The notes below the pieces were generated by a model that saw only the letters and a program-made list of their open reading frames with translations, had not been told where the DNA came from and searched no databases. A stretch of DNA of 64,000 nucleotides from Phytoactinopolyspora alkaliphila (GTDB taxonomy: Bacteria > Actinomycetota > Actinomycetes > Jiangellales > Jiangellaceae): contig NZ_JAAGOB010000008.1 in assembly GCF_010550695.1 (NCBI RefSeq), positions 186,001 through 250,000 of the forward strand, read 5' to 3'. The position numbers and the translations under genes are program-made. Every line of letters starts with the position of its first letter. Position 1 is the first letter of the stretch. This document shows, piece by piece, positions 18,801 to 27,353 of this stretch.

Positions 18801-21112
18801 CCTACACCTACACCCCGGCCGGTGATCTGGAAACCGTCACCGACCCCAACGACGGGGTCGAGGCGTACGGCTACGACGATGCGCGCCGGCCGGTCTCGGT
18901 GACCGACCCGCTCGGGCGCACCCGCTCCTACGGCTACGACCCGGACGGCAACCAGACCACCGAGATCACCGCCCGCGGCCCCGCCACCGGCGACACCGAA
19001 CGGTGGACCATCACCACCAGCCACGACGAACGCGGCCTGCCCACCCAGGTCACCACCGGCTCGGCGGCGTCGTCGAAGAGCTTCACCTACGACGACAACG
19101 GCCAACTCACCAGCTTCACCGACGCTGCCGGCACCACCACCCTCACCTACAACGACGTCGGCCAAACGACCTCGGTGACCCGCGGAAGCGACGCCTACGC
19201 CTACACCTACGACACCCGCGGCCTCATCGACACCGTCACCTACCCCGACGGCTCGTCGTTCGAATACACCTACGACGCCAGCGGACGTCGGACCCAGGTC
19301 ACTCTGCCGGGAGGACAGCGCGAGAACTACACCTACGACGCGAACGGCAACCTCACACGTACCAGCCACGACCCGATACCGGGGACGATCGGTTTGGGAA
19401 GCCACTACCAAACCAGGAGCTACGACCCCGTCGACAACATCGGCTCCATCGGTCAGGGACGCGGAAACCAGATCATGGCACCGATCCGGTACGAGCGAGA
19501 CGAGCTCGGAAGGCCACTGACTAAAGCCACCGGTCTCAGCACGCCGTACAAAGCCGAGACGTACGCCTACGATGACGCGGGACAGCTCGAGCGAGTCTGC
19601 TACTTCACCGGCACCGCACCGCAGGCCTGCACCGACCAGTCCGATGCCTTCATCGCATACACGTATGACGACGTCGGCAACCGACTCGGCGAGGAACGTG
19701 TCGGCGTCGACAACCCCGGTACCACCACAAGCACCTACGACGCCGCCAATCAACTCGCCACGACAGGCGGGATGACCTTCACCCACGACGCTGACGGCAA
19801 CCTCACCAGCGACGGCACGACCACCTGGATCTACGACGAGTTCAACCAGCTCATCGGCATCGACGACGGCACCAACGACATCGAGCTGACCTACGACGCG
19901 CTCGGCAACCGCGCCACCGTCACCGACGGCAGCAACACCCGGGCACTGAGCTGGGACATCAACAACCCGCTCCCGATGCTCACCAGCGTCGACGACGGCA
20001 CTGACCAGGCCACGTATCGTTACGACCCCACCGGCGCACCTGTCTGGGCCAACTTCGGCGGCGACGACGCCGCCGTCTTCACCGACGACCTCGGCAGCGT
20101 CATGTCCGTCTACAACAGAATCACCACGTCACGCTGGTGGGCCAGCGACTACGAACCATTTGGAGCCCTTCGCAGCACAAGCGAAAACACCCTCACCACC
20201 GACCAAGTCGGCCTCGGCTTCACCGGCGAATACCTCGACCCCACCACCGACCTACTCCACCTACGCCTGCGCGACTACAACCCCACCACCGGCAGATTCA
20301 CCGCCACCGACCCCGTCACCACACCCATCGGAACACCATGGGTGTCCCCGTACGCCTACGCCAGCAACCAACCCACCCACCTCACCGACCCCTCCGGCGC
20401 ATGCCCCTGGGACTGGTGCGTCGACCTAATCGGCGGACTCTGGGGAACCTACCAAGACGAAGGCTTCCCCACCAGAGAAGAGATCAACACCGGCTTGGGA
20501 CGAGGCATCCTCCAGGGCGGCGAAAACACCGCTCACGGCCTCGCCTCACGCGGTAACCCCAACTTCACCGAAGCCACCGGCTGGGACGGCAACTACCTCG
20601 CCGACCAAATCCCCAATGACGGCTGGTACCAATGGTCATCCATTGCCGGAGAGATCTTCTTCTACGGCGGTACCGCAGCCATCGGTGGCGGGGCCTTCGG
20701 CGCACGAAACTTCCTCGGCAACTGCCCACCCGGTCTGATTACCGGAAGAGGCCCCTCATCGTTCGCCAAACCGCCCGCCGTAAACACCGGATCGCGCCTC
20801 TCCGAGGCGTCATCGGCAGCCTTTCGTGCTGCGAACGACCCGGCGTCGATATTTATCAAGAACAAGCACCTCTCATCAGCGGGCGGCAACCAAGCCAAGT
20901 TCGTGTCCGACGACATCAGCCAGATTCAGGGATGGGTGGCACAGGGTCTACGATCAAGCGGCATCCAGTTCCTTCCAAATAGGCTAGACGACACATTCCG
21001 GGTGATCGTTCCTGCTGGTCGGGTTATCGGAACGAAAGGACAAACCAACATTCGCGTTATCGTTACTAACGACGGCCGCGTGATCAACGCATTCCCCGTA
21101 GTAGCGAGGTGA
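15812..21112 (+). CDS. Secreted RHS/YD-repeat polymorphic toxin
   Basis: I chose GTG 15812, 7 bases after GGAGGGG, giving 1766 residues with a signal peptide (hydrophobic core SALAAAGMLVAGMSVGPAAEA). A DUF6531-like entry region begins at about residue 265 (GDPVNTATGALTE). Some 1200 residues of YD repeats follow (YDADGR, YDDDGL, TDPLGN units), then the RHS-associated core (GEYLDPTTDLLHLRLRDYNP, TGRFTATDP) ending at DPSGA near residue 1530. Behind it is a variable 240-residue tip; its last 90 residues (KNKHL, KFVSDD, IGTKGQTNIRVIV, INAFPV) have the His-Lys...G-Thr...strand pattern of BECR-fold RNase toxins. The shell should cage the toxin until delivery to a neighbouring cell. The BECR call is inference. 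The immunity gene overlaps the stop. Confidence 0.88.
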   Translation: MGSKFVMRGISALAAAGMLVAGMSVGPAAEAGMVDAVNKGQASSADPARSIASIAQRPSPPDLVPAGERIPANGSTPELGYETAPEGGRKEESLWNETATTAEQVPTPVMGEYESAPVSGCITWGWQRWSYEPGPSIDSQVFRLHRASDDAQIWEDYDPYSSPLLTAARRYFTNYTSTDTCSPAGNDEGLVLEAGELYYFGVAAIIDGVVGEFAYGEPHEAILMPVPHLPMESTRGNCYCVTSTGRTVTFNMLRGDPVNTATGALTESAVDAQIAGVGQGFSASRTYNSNNETVGVMGKGWTFPYLAHLEADSSSVTYVAEDGQEVTYEQDGGGFEVPAGHTSRLAATSSGFELSTKEHEKLSFDADGRLVTAEDSSGQGVSLSYSGAQVDTVTDATGREFDIEFNNDGFISSIELPDGDSVQYTYDGDLLTSVTDLRGGVTEYEYNSSDQLISITDALGNTIMQSTYDSEGRVVEQIDASGGVTEFDYAKWGQRQLTMMTDPLGGVTRDEYFRNVLVETETPLGAVTTYAYDERLRMVRETDPHGRVTEHSYDDDDNRTRTEYANGDVEEFTYSPDGELLTQTSAEGRVTEYTYDSNHRVVTETDDEGGVTTYTYNSDGQVATVTSPEGRTTEYDYDADGNRIEEASPEGRTSTFEYDSLGRPVSETTPRGNESGADPADFTGTFTYDDSGNLVSSTDPEGHATEFDYDLVGQQTHVTDPLQRETVNTYDAAGNLVSVTEPGGAVTTHEYDLLGNRTSTTDPEGGETTWTYDADGRMVSMTTPRGNEAGADPDDHTWTYEYDGVGNLVSETDPQGRETTYGYDERYRQISVTDPLGNTTLTEYDGDSNVVSTTDPLGNTTETVYNGLNLPVEVTDPAGETTTMSYDDDGLLISETTPLGHTTTYGYDDDGLRVSRTTPRGNESGADPADHTWHYAHDADGNLVSTTDPLGNETTTTFDARGLPVTTTNGAGETTTLTYDAAGQTTSVTGPDGNDTTYTYTPAGDLETVTDPNDGVEAYGYDDARRPVSVTDPLGRTRSYGYDPDGNQTTEITARGPATGDTERWTITTSHDERGLPTQVTTGSAASSKSFTYDDNGQLTSFTDAAGTTTLTYNDVGQTTSVTRGSDAYAYTYDTRGLIDTVTYPDGSSFEYTYDASGRRTQVTLPGGQRENYTYDANGNLTRTSHDPIPGTIGLGSHYQTRSYDPVDNIGSIGQGRGNQIMAPIRYERDELGRPLTKATGLSTPYKAETYAYDDAGQLERVCYFTGTAPQACTDQSDAFIAYTYDDVGNRLGEERVGVDNPGTTTSTYDAANQLATTGGMTFTHDADGNLTSDGTTTWIYDEFNQLIGIDDGTNDIELTYDALGNRATVTDGSNTRALSWDINNPLPMLTSVDDGTDQATYRYDPTGAPVWANFGGDDAAVFTDDLGSVMSVYNRITTSRWWASDYEPFGALRSTSENTLTTDQVGLGFTGEYLDPTTDLLHLRLRDYNPTTGRFTATDPVTTPIGTPWVSPYAYASNQPTHLTDPSGACPWDWCVDLIGGLWGTYQDEGFPTREEINTGLGRGILQGGENTAHGLASRGNPNFTEATGWDGNYLADQIPNDGWYQWSSIAGEIFFYGGTAAIGGGAFGARNFLGNCPPGLITGRGPSSFAKPPAVNTGSRLSEASSAAFRAANDPASIFIKNKHLSSAGGNQAKFVSDDISQIQGWVAQGLRSSGIQFLPNRLDDTFRVIVPAGRVIGTKGQTNIRVIVTNDGRVINAFPVVAR

Positions 21113-21525
21113 CCACAATGCTGATGACCTACGATCACTTCAACACGGACGAGCTTCGAGGCACCTCCCAAGCCGACTATTTGATCTCTATTGACGCCGA
21201 CTTTCGAATCCAAGACGGTGACACGTTGGTCTACAAGGAACCTTCCTTCCCAATCGTCGAGCTTGCCCGGAGCTTACTAATCTGGATGAACAATCCTGAC
21301 CGAGGCGACTTCGCGTTCGACTCGATGGCGTTTGAGGAGGTTGGTTCTGTGCAGGTGCGACAGGCACTCGCGGGCTGGACGTTTAGTTCGGTCTTCGCAC
21401 CCCGCTCGCCCAGTGCTCCCGTCGAGTGGTCCGAGGTTGAGCGCTGTGTCCGTGACTTCGTGGCACAAGTCGAGCGAGATCTCGCGGCATTCGGCCTCGA
21501 TCCCGACGAGGTGATCCGACGGTGA
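21109..21525 (+). CDS. Putative immunity protein for the RHS toxin
   Basis: The 138-residue acidic protein overlaps the toxin stop by 4 bp (GTGA), the classical toxin-immunity arrangement; an ATG at 21118 is an alternative start. It has no signal peptide, as expected for a cytoplasmic immunity protein. The sequence has alternating strands and a central helix (IVELARSLLIWMNN), then a region with DFAFDSMAFEEVG and W-rich turns, and a C-terminal helix (VRDFVAQVERDLAAFGLD). I do not know the family name. It should bind and block the C-terminal RNase-like tip; that is inferred from position and size. Confidence 0.65.
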   Translation: MTTMLMTYDHFNTDELRGTSQADYLISIDADFRIQDGDTLVYKEPSFPIVELARSLLIWMNNPDRGDFAFDSMAFEEVGSVQVRQALAGWTFSSVFAPRSPSAPVEWSEVERCVRDFVAQVERDLAAFGLDPDEVIRR

Positions 21526-21859
21526 ATCGTCCCCGCGTTGCCTACGAAATGAACGACAACAACGCAGCCGTCATCGGAGGAGTGCTCGCAGCGATCGAGG
21601 GTTTGAGTCGGGGGACGCTCATGCTTGATGAAATACACAGAGTCCTACAAAGCGCGTATCCGCGCCTTGACAATGACGGCTCGGGCATCGCTGACGCGGT
21701 CCGACTTGCGGAGGCCGACTTGAGGAGATCCAATTCACCGCCCTGCTCGACGAGCAACGCACGGCGGCGATCATGTCGCCTAGCCGAGTTGCGAACCGTC
21801 GTTGGGGGTCTATGTGGCGCGTAGCAGGTATCGGACGTCGAGCGGGCCCTGAAGCGTGA
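21522..21859 (+). pseudogene. Second small immunity-region gene, broken by a 1-bp deletion
   Basis: A GTG at 21522 overlaps the stop of the immunity gene. The frame reads sensibly (VIGGVLAAIEGLSRGTLMLDEIHRVL) to AEADL at about 21722, then turns into Arg/Ser/Cys-rich text to a stop at 21822-21824. Shifting frame by one base at 21722 restores a natural continuation, EEIQFTALLDEQRTAAI, that runs to a TGA at 21857-21859. The simplest explanation is loss of one G in GAC TTG GAG GAG. The intact protein would be about 112 residues. It may be an accessory or orphan immunity gene; its role is unknown. Confidence 0.5.
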
Positions 21860-22269
21860 CATTTCCGGCGTTCGGTAGGTCGCAGGCTGTGTCCTGTGAG
21901 GGTGACGGTCGCCGCGCGAGTATGTCGTGCGGACCGAATGCCAGACGTGTACCGGATTGGATCGATTCTTGCGATCAGTACGATGCTTAAGGCGCGGGGC
22001 GATTTGGTCGGTCCGCCGACGTGGGCCTCCACGTTTGTCCGTTGACGACTCAAGAGTCATATAGACGCCACCGGGGGCAGCACTTCAACAGCTTTGTTCC
22101 ACGCATCGTGCCCCACCAATCAAAGACGATGCGCGCAATGTGTGCTCGATCGCCGTCGTCAGCGCACTGCTCGTCCGCAGTTGCTCGCCGCTCGCAGATA
22201 TAGCGTCGTGCGCGCCACCGGGCTCCCCTTCAGATGCCAACCAGTTATCTGAGGGAAGGGCGATGCACC
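21860..22269. other. Gene-poor intergenic region with a hairpin over the Spd ribosome binding site
   Basis: About 400 bp show no gene on either strand. At its right end CCTTCAGAT (22227-22235) can pair with ATCTGAGGG (22247-22255) across an 11-base loop, one G-U pair included. The right arm runs into GGGAAGGG (22253-22260), the Shine-Dalgarno sequence of the DUF2637 gene starting at 22270. The hairpin could therefore limit translation of that gene; this is inference. Confidence 0.4.
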
Positions 22270-23133
22270 ATGAACGACGTTGAGCGCGATCACGAGGAAT
22301 CGGCGCACAGGCACAGTCTGGCGATCCCCAGGCGCGTGCTCGTGTCGCTCGCGATTGCTGTCGCCCTGCTCGCCATCGCTGCGTTCACGCTCAGCTTCGA
22401 CGCGTTGCGCGATCTGGCGCTCATCGCGGGCCTCAACCGGCGCTTGGTTTGGTTGTGGCCGATCGTCGTCGACGGGTTCATCGTCATCGCCACGATCGCG
22501 GCCGTCTTACTGCGGCCGCGGGGGTGGAAGGTCGCCTGGTATCCCTGGTTCACGCTCATGCTCGCGGCAGCCGTGAGCGTCTGGGGAAACGCTCTGCACG
22601 CTGCGACACACGCGGATCTCAACCGGGTGACGCTCGTGGTCGCCGCGCTTGTATCCGCCGTTCCTGCGCTCTCTCTATTGCTCGCGTCCCATCTGCTTGT
22701 TGTCCTCTTGGCGCCCCCTGAGAGTGTGCGAGCCGTTCGAGTTGTGCGCAACGCGCACACGACCGAGGCGACCCTGAACAGCGCGCACTCCGACGATCAC
22801 GGTGCGAGCCATTCCAACACGCATGCGCGCGCCACGACTCGTCGTTCAAGCGACCACGGCCGTCAACATGCGCGGCGGGCGATTAGTACGCGCAAGCCGA
22901 CCAACGAAGAACTGCGCGCATGGGTGAACGAAGAGCTGCGTGGAGGACGCGCGGTCACCGGCGTCACGGTAGGTGAACGCTTCCGTGTCTCCGGCGCCAC
23001 CGGTCGCCGGTGGCTGAAATCTCTCCGGGCGACGGCTCAGGATCGAAGTCAATCCAGCCCGACCCCCAACGAAGTCGCGGGCGCTCCGCGCGGAGGCTCA
23101 GGATCTGGATCGAACGGACTCGGCGCGGAGTGA
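22270..23133 (+). CDS. DUF2637 membrane protein with C-terminal HTH (Spd-like)
   Basis: The 287-residue protein starts at ATG 22270 behind GGGAAGGG. Four hydrophobic segments occupy about residues 22-45, 56-78, 88-112 and 118-144, with the FDALRDLA and LWPIVVDGFIVIAT motifs typical of DUF2637. After a His/Arg-rich linker the C-terminus (about 215-265) has a helix-turn-helix, VTVGERFRVSGATGRRWLKSLR. DUF2637 proteins are common on actinobacterial plasmids and integrative elements and overlap the SpdB spread proteins linked to intramycelial transfer. The HTH tail suggests it also contacts DNA. An upstream start at 22234 is possible but lacks a ribosome site. Confidence 0.8.
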   Translation: MNDVERDHEESAHRHSLAIPRRVLVSLAIAVALLAIAAFTLSFDALRDLALIAGLNRRLVWLWPIVVDGFIVIATIAAVLLRPRGWKVAWYPWFTLMLAAAVSVWGNALHAATHADLNRVTLVVAALVSAVPALSLLLASHLLVVLLAPPESVRAVRVVRNAHTTEATLNSAHSDDHGASHSNTHARATTRRSSDHGRQHARRAISTRKPTNEELRAWVNEELRGGRAVTGVTVGERFRVSGATGRRWLKSLRATAQDRSQSSPTPNEVAGAPRGGSGSGSNGLGAE

Positions 23134-23441
23134 AGCCGAGGCATCAAGCACAGAATGCGCAAGTTCTTAGCCAGTTTGCGACAGGCACGAAGCCACCGGC
23201 TGACCAGCAGCGGCGCAGGCCGAGATTACTGTCAACTGGCCCCTTGCATTCTCAAAGATCGCCCGCAAAGATCGCTTACAGCTTCATGATCGAAAGTAAC
23301 GAGGAACGCGATCTCAGGTCATCGATTGACGGGATGTGGTGTCAGATTGGCTGTCAGCCGGAGCAGTGAGCGAGACGAGAACCAGTCAGAGGATTCCTCG
23401 AGGAAAAGCCGTCTTGGAGTCTTTGACCGCCGGAGCTACAG
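23134..23441. promoter_or_regulatory. Leader region of the Tad operon with a 12-bp palindrome
   Basis: These 308 bp hold no gene. A perfect palindrome TTCCTCGAGGAA sits at 23394-23405, about 37 bp before the ATG of the first Tad gene, and GGAG lies 7 bases before that ATG. Short direct repeats (AAAGATCGC) occur near 23260-23280. The promoter could not be fixed. The palindrome is a candidate operator for the whole Tad operon. Confidence 0.35.
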
Positions 23442-24158
23442 ATGAGCAGGGCGGTCGAGGATCGTGTTGGCCGTAAGCAACCAGCGCCCCAGGTGCACCT
23501 CCGCGATGGCAACTCGCACGAGGCACAGCGCGACGTCACAGTCACTCGTGTTCGACACACGCGGCGCAAAGGTCTCATGGGTCTGGGTGTCGCCTTGTTG
23601 GCTTTAGGCGGTGGCGTGGCATACGTCCTAGCCGAGCAATCGAGTGATGCCGTCGACGTCATTGCCGTGGCCAACGACGTCCCCCGTGGCCACGTCATTA
23701 GCGAAGGCGATCTGACGATCGCGTCAACGGGACCTGATCCGGCGCTGACACCGGTACCGGCTTCCCGGATCGATGAGATCGTCGGGATGCGCGCCGTGGC
23801 GGACCTGACGCGCGGCACGCTCCTCAGCGACATCGCGGTCACTGATCAGCTGATACCCGGTGCTGGCGAGACCGTCGTCGGGCTCGCTGTGGCTCCGGGG
23901 CAACTCCCCGATGGCCTCGTCACACCGGGCGCATCGGTACGCGTATTCGATACGCCCAGCCCTGGCGATGAGCCGCCCAAAGCCACTCCGGCCTCGATTG
24001 GGGCGACGGTGGTCAGCATCGTCTACGACGACGTCACGGGCCAGAACCTCGTCAACGTGCTCGTGGACCGCAGCGTCGCCGGTGATCTCGTCGCCCGCAA
24101 CGCAACCGGCCGGATCGGTGTGGCGCTCGACTCGTCGGAGGACGGTGGTACCTCGTGA
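23442..24158 (+). CDS. SAF-domain protein, CpaB/RcpC-like
   Basis: The 238-residue protein has a basic N-terminus, one membrane segment at about residues 46-66 (GLGVALLALGGGVAYVLAEQ) and a SAF domain from about residue 72 (VIAVANDVPRGHVISEGDL, then GMRAVADLTRGTLLSDIAV). CpaB/RcpC proteins of Tad/Flp pili have this order and act in the periplasm or cell wall at the pilus base. The gene opens the Tad operon and overlaps the next gene by 4 bp. A start further downstream is possible because the first 30 residues are not conserved-looking. Confidence 0.75.
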   Translation: MSRAVEDRVGRKQPAPQVHLRDGNSHEAQRDVTVTRVRHTRRKGLMGLGVALLALGGGVAYVLAEQSSDAVDVIAVANDVPRGHVISEGDLTIASTGPDPALTPVPASRIDEIVGMRAVADLTRGTLLSDIAVTDQLIPGAGETVVGLAVAPGQLPDGLVTPGASVRVFDTPSPGDEPPKATPASIGATVVSIVYDDVTGQNLVNVLVDRSVAGDLVARNATGRIGVALDSSEDGGTS

Positions 24159-24949
24159 CCGTCATCGCACTCACCTCCACGCGCGGAGCGCCCGGCGTTA
24201 CGACGGCCGCTCTGGCGCTGACGTTCGCGTGGCCTCGAGCTGCACTCTTCGTGGAAGCGGACGTCTCCGGGAGCTCCAGCGTCAATGCGGGACATCTGCG
24301 TGGGCAAGCCGATCCAGAGCCGAACATCGTCGACCTGGCCGTCGCGTATCGCAACAACGCGCTGACCTTCGACGCTCTCCATCGCGCTGCCCAGGAGCTC
24401 CCCCTGGACTCCAGCCGGATCTTCCTTGCTGGCCTGGCCAACTCGTCACAACGATCGGCGTTCACACCCGCCTTTTGGGAAGCACTGTCGGCACTGCTGA
24501 CAACAATGCCGAATCACGGCATCGACGTGATCATCGATGCCGGTCGCCACGGAATGCGCGCCGCACCTGAACCCTTGCTCCAGGGCGCGGATTTGGTGTG
24601 CGTGGTCACCCGGACCCGGCTCGACCCCATTGTCTCTGTCACGGCCAATGCAGCCGAGATCCGCGGTGCGGCCGACGTCGCTACCGACCGTGTGGGGGTA
24701 ATCGTCGTCGGCGATGGTCAGCCCTACTCGGCCCGGGACGTCGCGCGAACGTCGGGCTTACCGGTCTGGGCGACCATGTCGTGGGACCCGGTAAACGCCG
24801 ACCGGCTCAGTGGTGGCAAGGACATTGCTAGCCGGGCACGTTTCGACAAGTCTCCGTTGATGCGCAGCGCACGATCTGCGGTCAACGAACTCACAAACGT
24901 CGCAAACCGCCGAGAGCGCGTACTTGGCACAGAGATGGGCCGACCGTGA
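24155..24949 (+). CDS. tadZ: TadZ/CpaE-like ParA-superfamily protein, degenerate P-loop
   Basis: The 264-residue protein has the MinD/ParA fold order: a first strand and loop TVIALTSTRGAPGVTTAALAL (residues 2-22), EADVSG after the second strand, and a third strand IDVIIDAGRHG near 126-136. The deviant Walker A (KGGxGKTT in the family) reads RGAPGVTT here and lacks the Lys that contacts ATP, so ATP hydrolysis is doubtful. TadZ/CpaE proteins mark the pole or site of pilus assembly. It overlaps the genes on both sides by 4 bp. The protein lacks the receiver-like N-terminal domain of many TadZ proteins. Confidence 0.75.
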   Translation: MTVIALTSTRGAPGVTTAALALTFAWPRAALFVEADVSGSSSVNAGHLRGQADPEPNIVDLAVAYRNNALTFDALHRAAQELPLDSSRIFLAGLANSSQRSAFTPAFWEALSALLTTMPNHGIDVIIDAGRHGMRAAPEPLLQGADLVCVVTRTRLDPIVSVTANAAEIRGAADVATDRVGVIVVGDGQPYSARDVARTSGLPVWATMSWDPVNADRLSGGKDIASRARFDKSPLMRSARSAVNELTNVANRRERVLGTEMGRP

Positions 24950-26466
24950 CGGAGCCCGACACCGACCTCAGCACGCTGCCTATCCTCCGCGGCAGTAACG
25001 GGCGGGACCGTCGTCCCACGCGGCCAACGCCGCGGCGGCCCGGCGCCATCGGTCTTGCCGCCTCCCCTGTCGCCTCCCCCAGGGTGACCAACGGCGCCAC
25101 GTTGACGGTGAACGGCGTTCTCGATGCCCCAACTGACACGAGCGCCGATGTACTGGATTGGGCACAGGTTCGTAGCTTCAGGCGGATCGCAGCTGACCGG
25201 CTGGCTGACGAGCTTCGGGGCAGCGAAGGTGTCACAGAGCAACGCCGGCGCGAGGTCGGCCGGCGGATCATCCAGCAGATTCTTGACGAACACGTCCGCG
25301 CCGCCTATCAATCCGGCGATCGGAGTTTGACGCCGAACATCCAGGCCGCGTTGGCGAAGGCGATCTTCGACGCGCTGCTCGGCTTGGGAAGGCTCCAGCC
25401 GCTCGTCGACAACGACCGCCTGGAGAACGTCGAAGTATTCGGTTGCGAGAAGGTCGTCACCATTGACTACCACGGCCATACGGAAGAGCTTCCTCCCGTA
25501 GCCGACACCGAGGAAGAACTCCGAGAGATGCTGGCCAACCTTGCCAGCAGAGCCGGAGCAGAGCGCACATTCACCGAGAGCAACCCCGTACTTCACCTCG
25601 CCCTGCCGGGCGGGGCCCGCCTGGCAGCGATCGGGAACCCCGTCGCCGCCGAGACAGCAGTTAACATTCGTGTTCACCGGCTCGTAAACGTCACCCTCGA
25701 AGACCTGACAGTAGAACACGAGACGCTCACACCAGAGCTGGCGGCGTTCCTCCGTGCGGCAGTGCAAGCCCGGCGCAGCATTCTGGTCGCTGGAGTACCA
25801 AACTCCGGGAAAACGACGTTGGTGCGAGCACTGGCCCAGGCCATCGATCCGGCAGACAAGATCGCCACGTTCGAGACCGAATACGAGCTTCGCCTCAACG
25901 AGCTCCTCGCCGCGCGGGTTCGTAAGCCGATTGCACTTGCCGCCCGCCCTGGCGGCGGCGAACGGGGACCCGACGGCCGCCCGATTGGCGAGATCACGCT
26001 CAACGATCTTCTGGAGTCGGCACTGCGGCTGAACCTGAACCGGATGATCGTCGGCGAGGTTCGCGGTTCAGAGGCGCTCACCATGCTGAAGGTCGCCCAG
26101 ACCGCGCCCGGCTCGTTGTCCACCATTCACTCACGCAACGCCCGTGACGCCATTGAGCGGCTGGCGACCTGCGTCTTGGAGGCCGGCGCCCACATCACCG
26201 ATCACCTCGCGTACCGCCTCATCGCCCATCACATCGACCTCATCGTGCATGTCAAGCTACGAACCATCCGCCATGCCGACGGCCGGACCGACCAGAAACG
26301 GTTCGTGGACGAGGTCATAGCCCTCGAACCCGGCGAGCGCGGCGCGCCCGCCATCACGGACGTGTTCCAGCCCGGCCCGCAGGGTGTCGCGGTTCCGGGT
26401 ACGCCGCCCCCGTGGATGGACGACCTTGTCGACGTCGGCTACGCCCCGGCGGAAGGATGGGCATGA
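24946..26466 (+). CDS. tadA: Tad secretion ATPase (TadA/CpaF)
   Basis: The 506-residue protein is a type II/IV secretion ATPase of the CpaF group. It has a Walker A motif LVAGVPNSGKTTLVRAL at about residues 280-296, an Asp box/Walker B in NRMIVGEVRGSEAL at about 364-377, and the STIHSRNARDAIERL His box at about 390-404. The N-terminal 60 residues are disordered. It would drive assembly of the Flp pilus from the cytoplasmic face. It overlaps tadZ and tadB by 4 bp each, so the whole block is one transcript. Confidence 0.9.
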   Translation: MTEPDTDLSTLPILRGSNGRDRRPTRPTPRRPGAIGLAASPVASPRVTNGATLTVNGVLDAPTDTSADVLDWAQVRSFRRIAADRLADELRGSEGVTEQRRREVGRRIIQQILDEHVRAAYQSGDRSLTPNIQAALAKAIFDALLGLGRLQPLVDNDRLENVEVFGCEKVVTIDYHGHTEELPPVADTEEELREMLANLASRAGAERTFTESNPVLHLALPGGARLAAIGNPVAAETAVNIRVHRLVNVTLEDLTVEHETLTPELAAFLRAAVQARRSILVAGVPNSGKTTLVRALAQAIDPADKIATFETEYELRLNELLAARVRKPIALAARPGGGERGPDGRPIGEITLNDLLESALRLNLNRMIVGEVRGSEALTMLKVAQTAPGSLSTIHSRNARDAIERLATCVLEAGAHITDHLAYRLIAHHIDLIVHVKLRTIRHADGRTDQKRFVDEVIALEPGERGAPAITDVFQPGPQGVAVPGTPPPWMDDLVDVGYAPAEGWA

Positions 26467-27353
26467 ACCCACTCCTGGCCGCCGTCGCCGCCGTCACCGC
26501 CTTATCGGGGTTGTGGCTGTTCGCCGCCGGCCTACGACCGGTCCCCGAAGACCAGGTCAGGCGTTCAGCCGACCGCTTGCGCCACCAACTTCACGGACTA
26601 CGTGGCACCACACCGGCCCAACGCCGCAAGCGTGCCGTTCTCGCGGCGGCCATGGGCGCCGGAGCACTCGTCTGGCTCTTCACCGGTTGGATACTCGCCG
26701 TGGTCGCGCTTCCGGCGGCCGCTGCTGGTCTGCCGATCCTGCTGCAGACATCCAGCGAACGGTCCGGGATCGCGCGGCTGGAAGCGATGAGCGACTGGAC
26801 CCGCGACCTGTCCGGCGTCATCGGCGCGGGTATCGGCATCGAGCAGGCGATCCGGGCAAGTCTGACCACCGCCCCGCAACCCATCCGTACGGAGGTCGGC
26901 AGGCTCGTCGCGCGCCTGCAAGCTCGATGGAACACGGAGGACGCGCTACGAGCGTTCGCCGACGACATCGACGACAGCACCGGTGACCTCATCGCTGCCG
27001 CCCTGATCCTTGGTGCCCAGCGTCGCGGCGCTCAATTGGCGAGCGTGCTCACTGGGCTCGCCGACACGGTCGCCGACGACATCCGCATGCGCCGCAATGT
27101 CATCGCCGAGCAGGCCAAGCCTCGCGCCAACGCTCGTATGATCACCGCGATCACCAGTGGCGGCCTGCTGCTCCTCTTCCTGACGCCGTACTCGGAGCCC
27201 TATAGGAATCCCTGGGGGCAGGCGATCCTGACCGTGTATCTCGGGCTCTACGTTGTCTGCCTCATCTGGTTGCGCAACATCACCCGATCGCCGCGCCAGG
27301 CACGCCTCCTCGGGCTGACCCCACGCCATACGACGCAGGGTGCGGCTCGATGA
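26463..27353 (+). CDS. tadB: TadB-like inner-membrane pilus assembly protein
   Basis: I chose ATG 26463 with GGAAGG 6 bases upstream, giving 296 residues. Membrane segments occur near residues 4-22, 60-95, about 235-253 and 255-275. The cytoplasmic domain between them contains MSDWTRDLSGVIGAGIGIEQAI and the later LILGAQRRGAQLASVL..LADTVADDIRMR pattern of the T2SSF/TadB family. TadB and TadC form the platform on which TadA acts. The gene overlaps both neighbours. Confidence 0.85.
   Translation: MNPLLAAVAAVTALSGLWLFAAGLRPVPEDQVRRSADRLRHQLHGLRGTTPAQRRKRAVLAAAMGAGALVWLFTGWILAVVALPAAAAGLPILLQTSSERSGIARLEAMSDWTRDLSGVIGAGIGIEQAIRASLTTAPQPIRTEVGRLVARLQARWNTEDALRAFADDIDDSTGDLIAAALILGAQRRGAQLASVLTGLADTVADDIRMRRNVIAEQAKPRANARMITAITSGGLLLLFLTPYSEPYRNPWGQAILTVYLGLYVVCLIWLRNITRSPRQARLLGLTPRHTTQGAAR

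Noticed and set aside
17156-19786. An 876-codon open frame on the minus strand
   Set aside because: It lies wholly inside the RHS gene and arises from the repeated YD codons read backwards (Val/Gly/Arg-rich, no motif). The plus-strand gene is clear.
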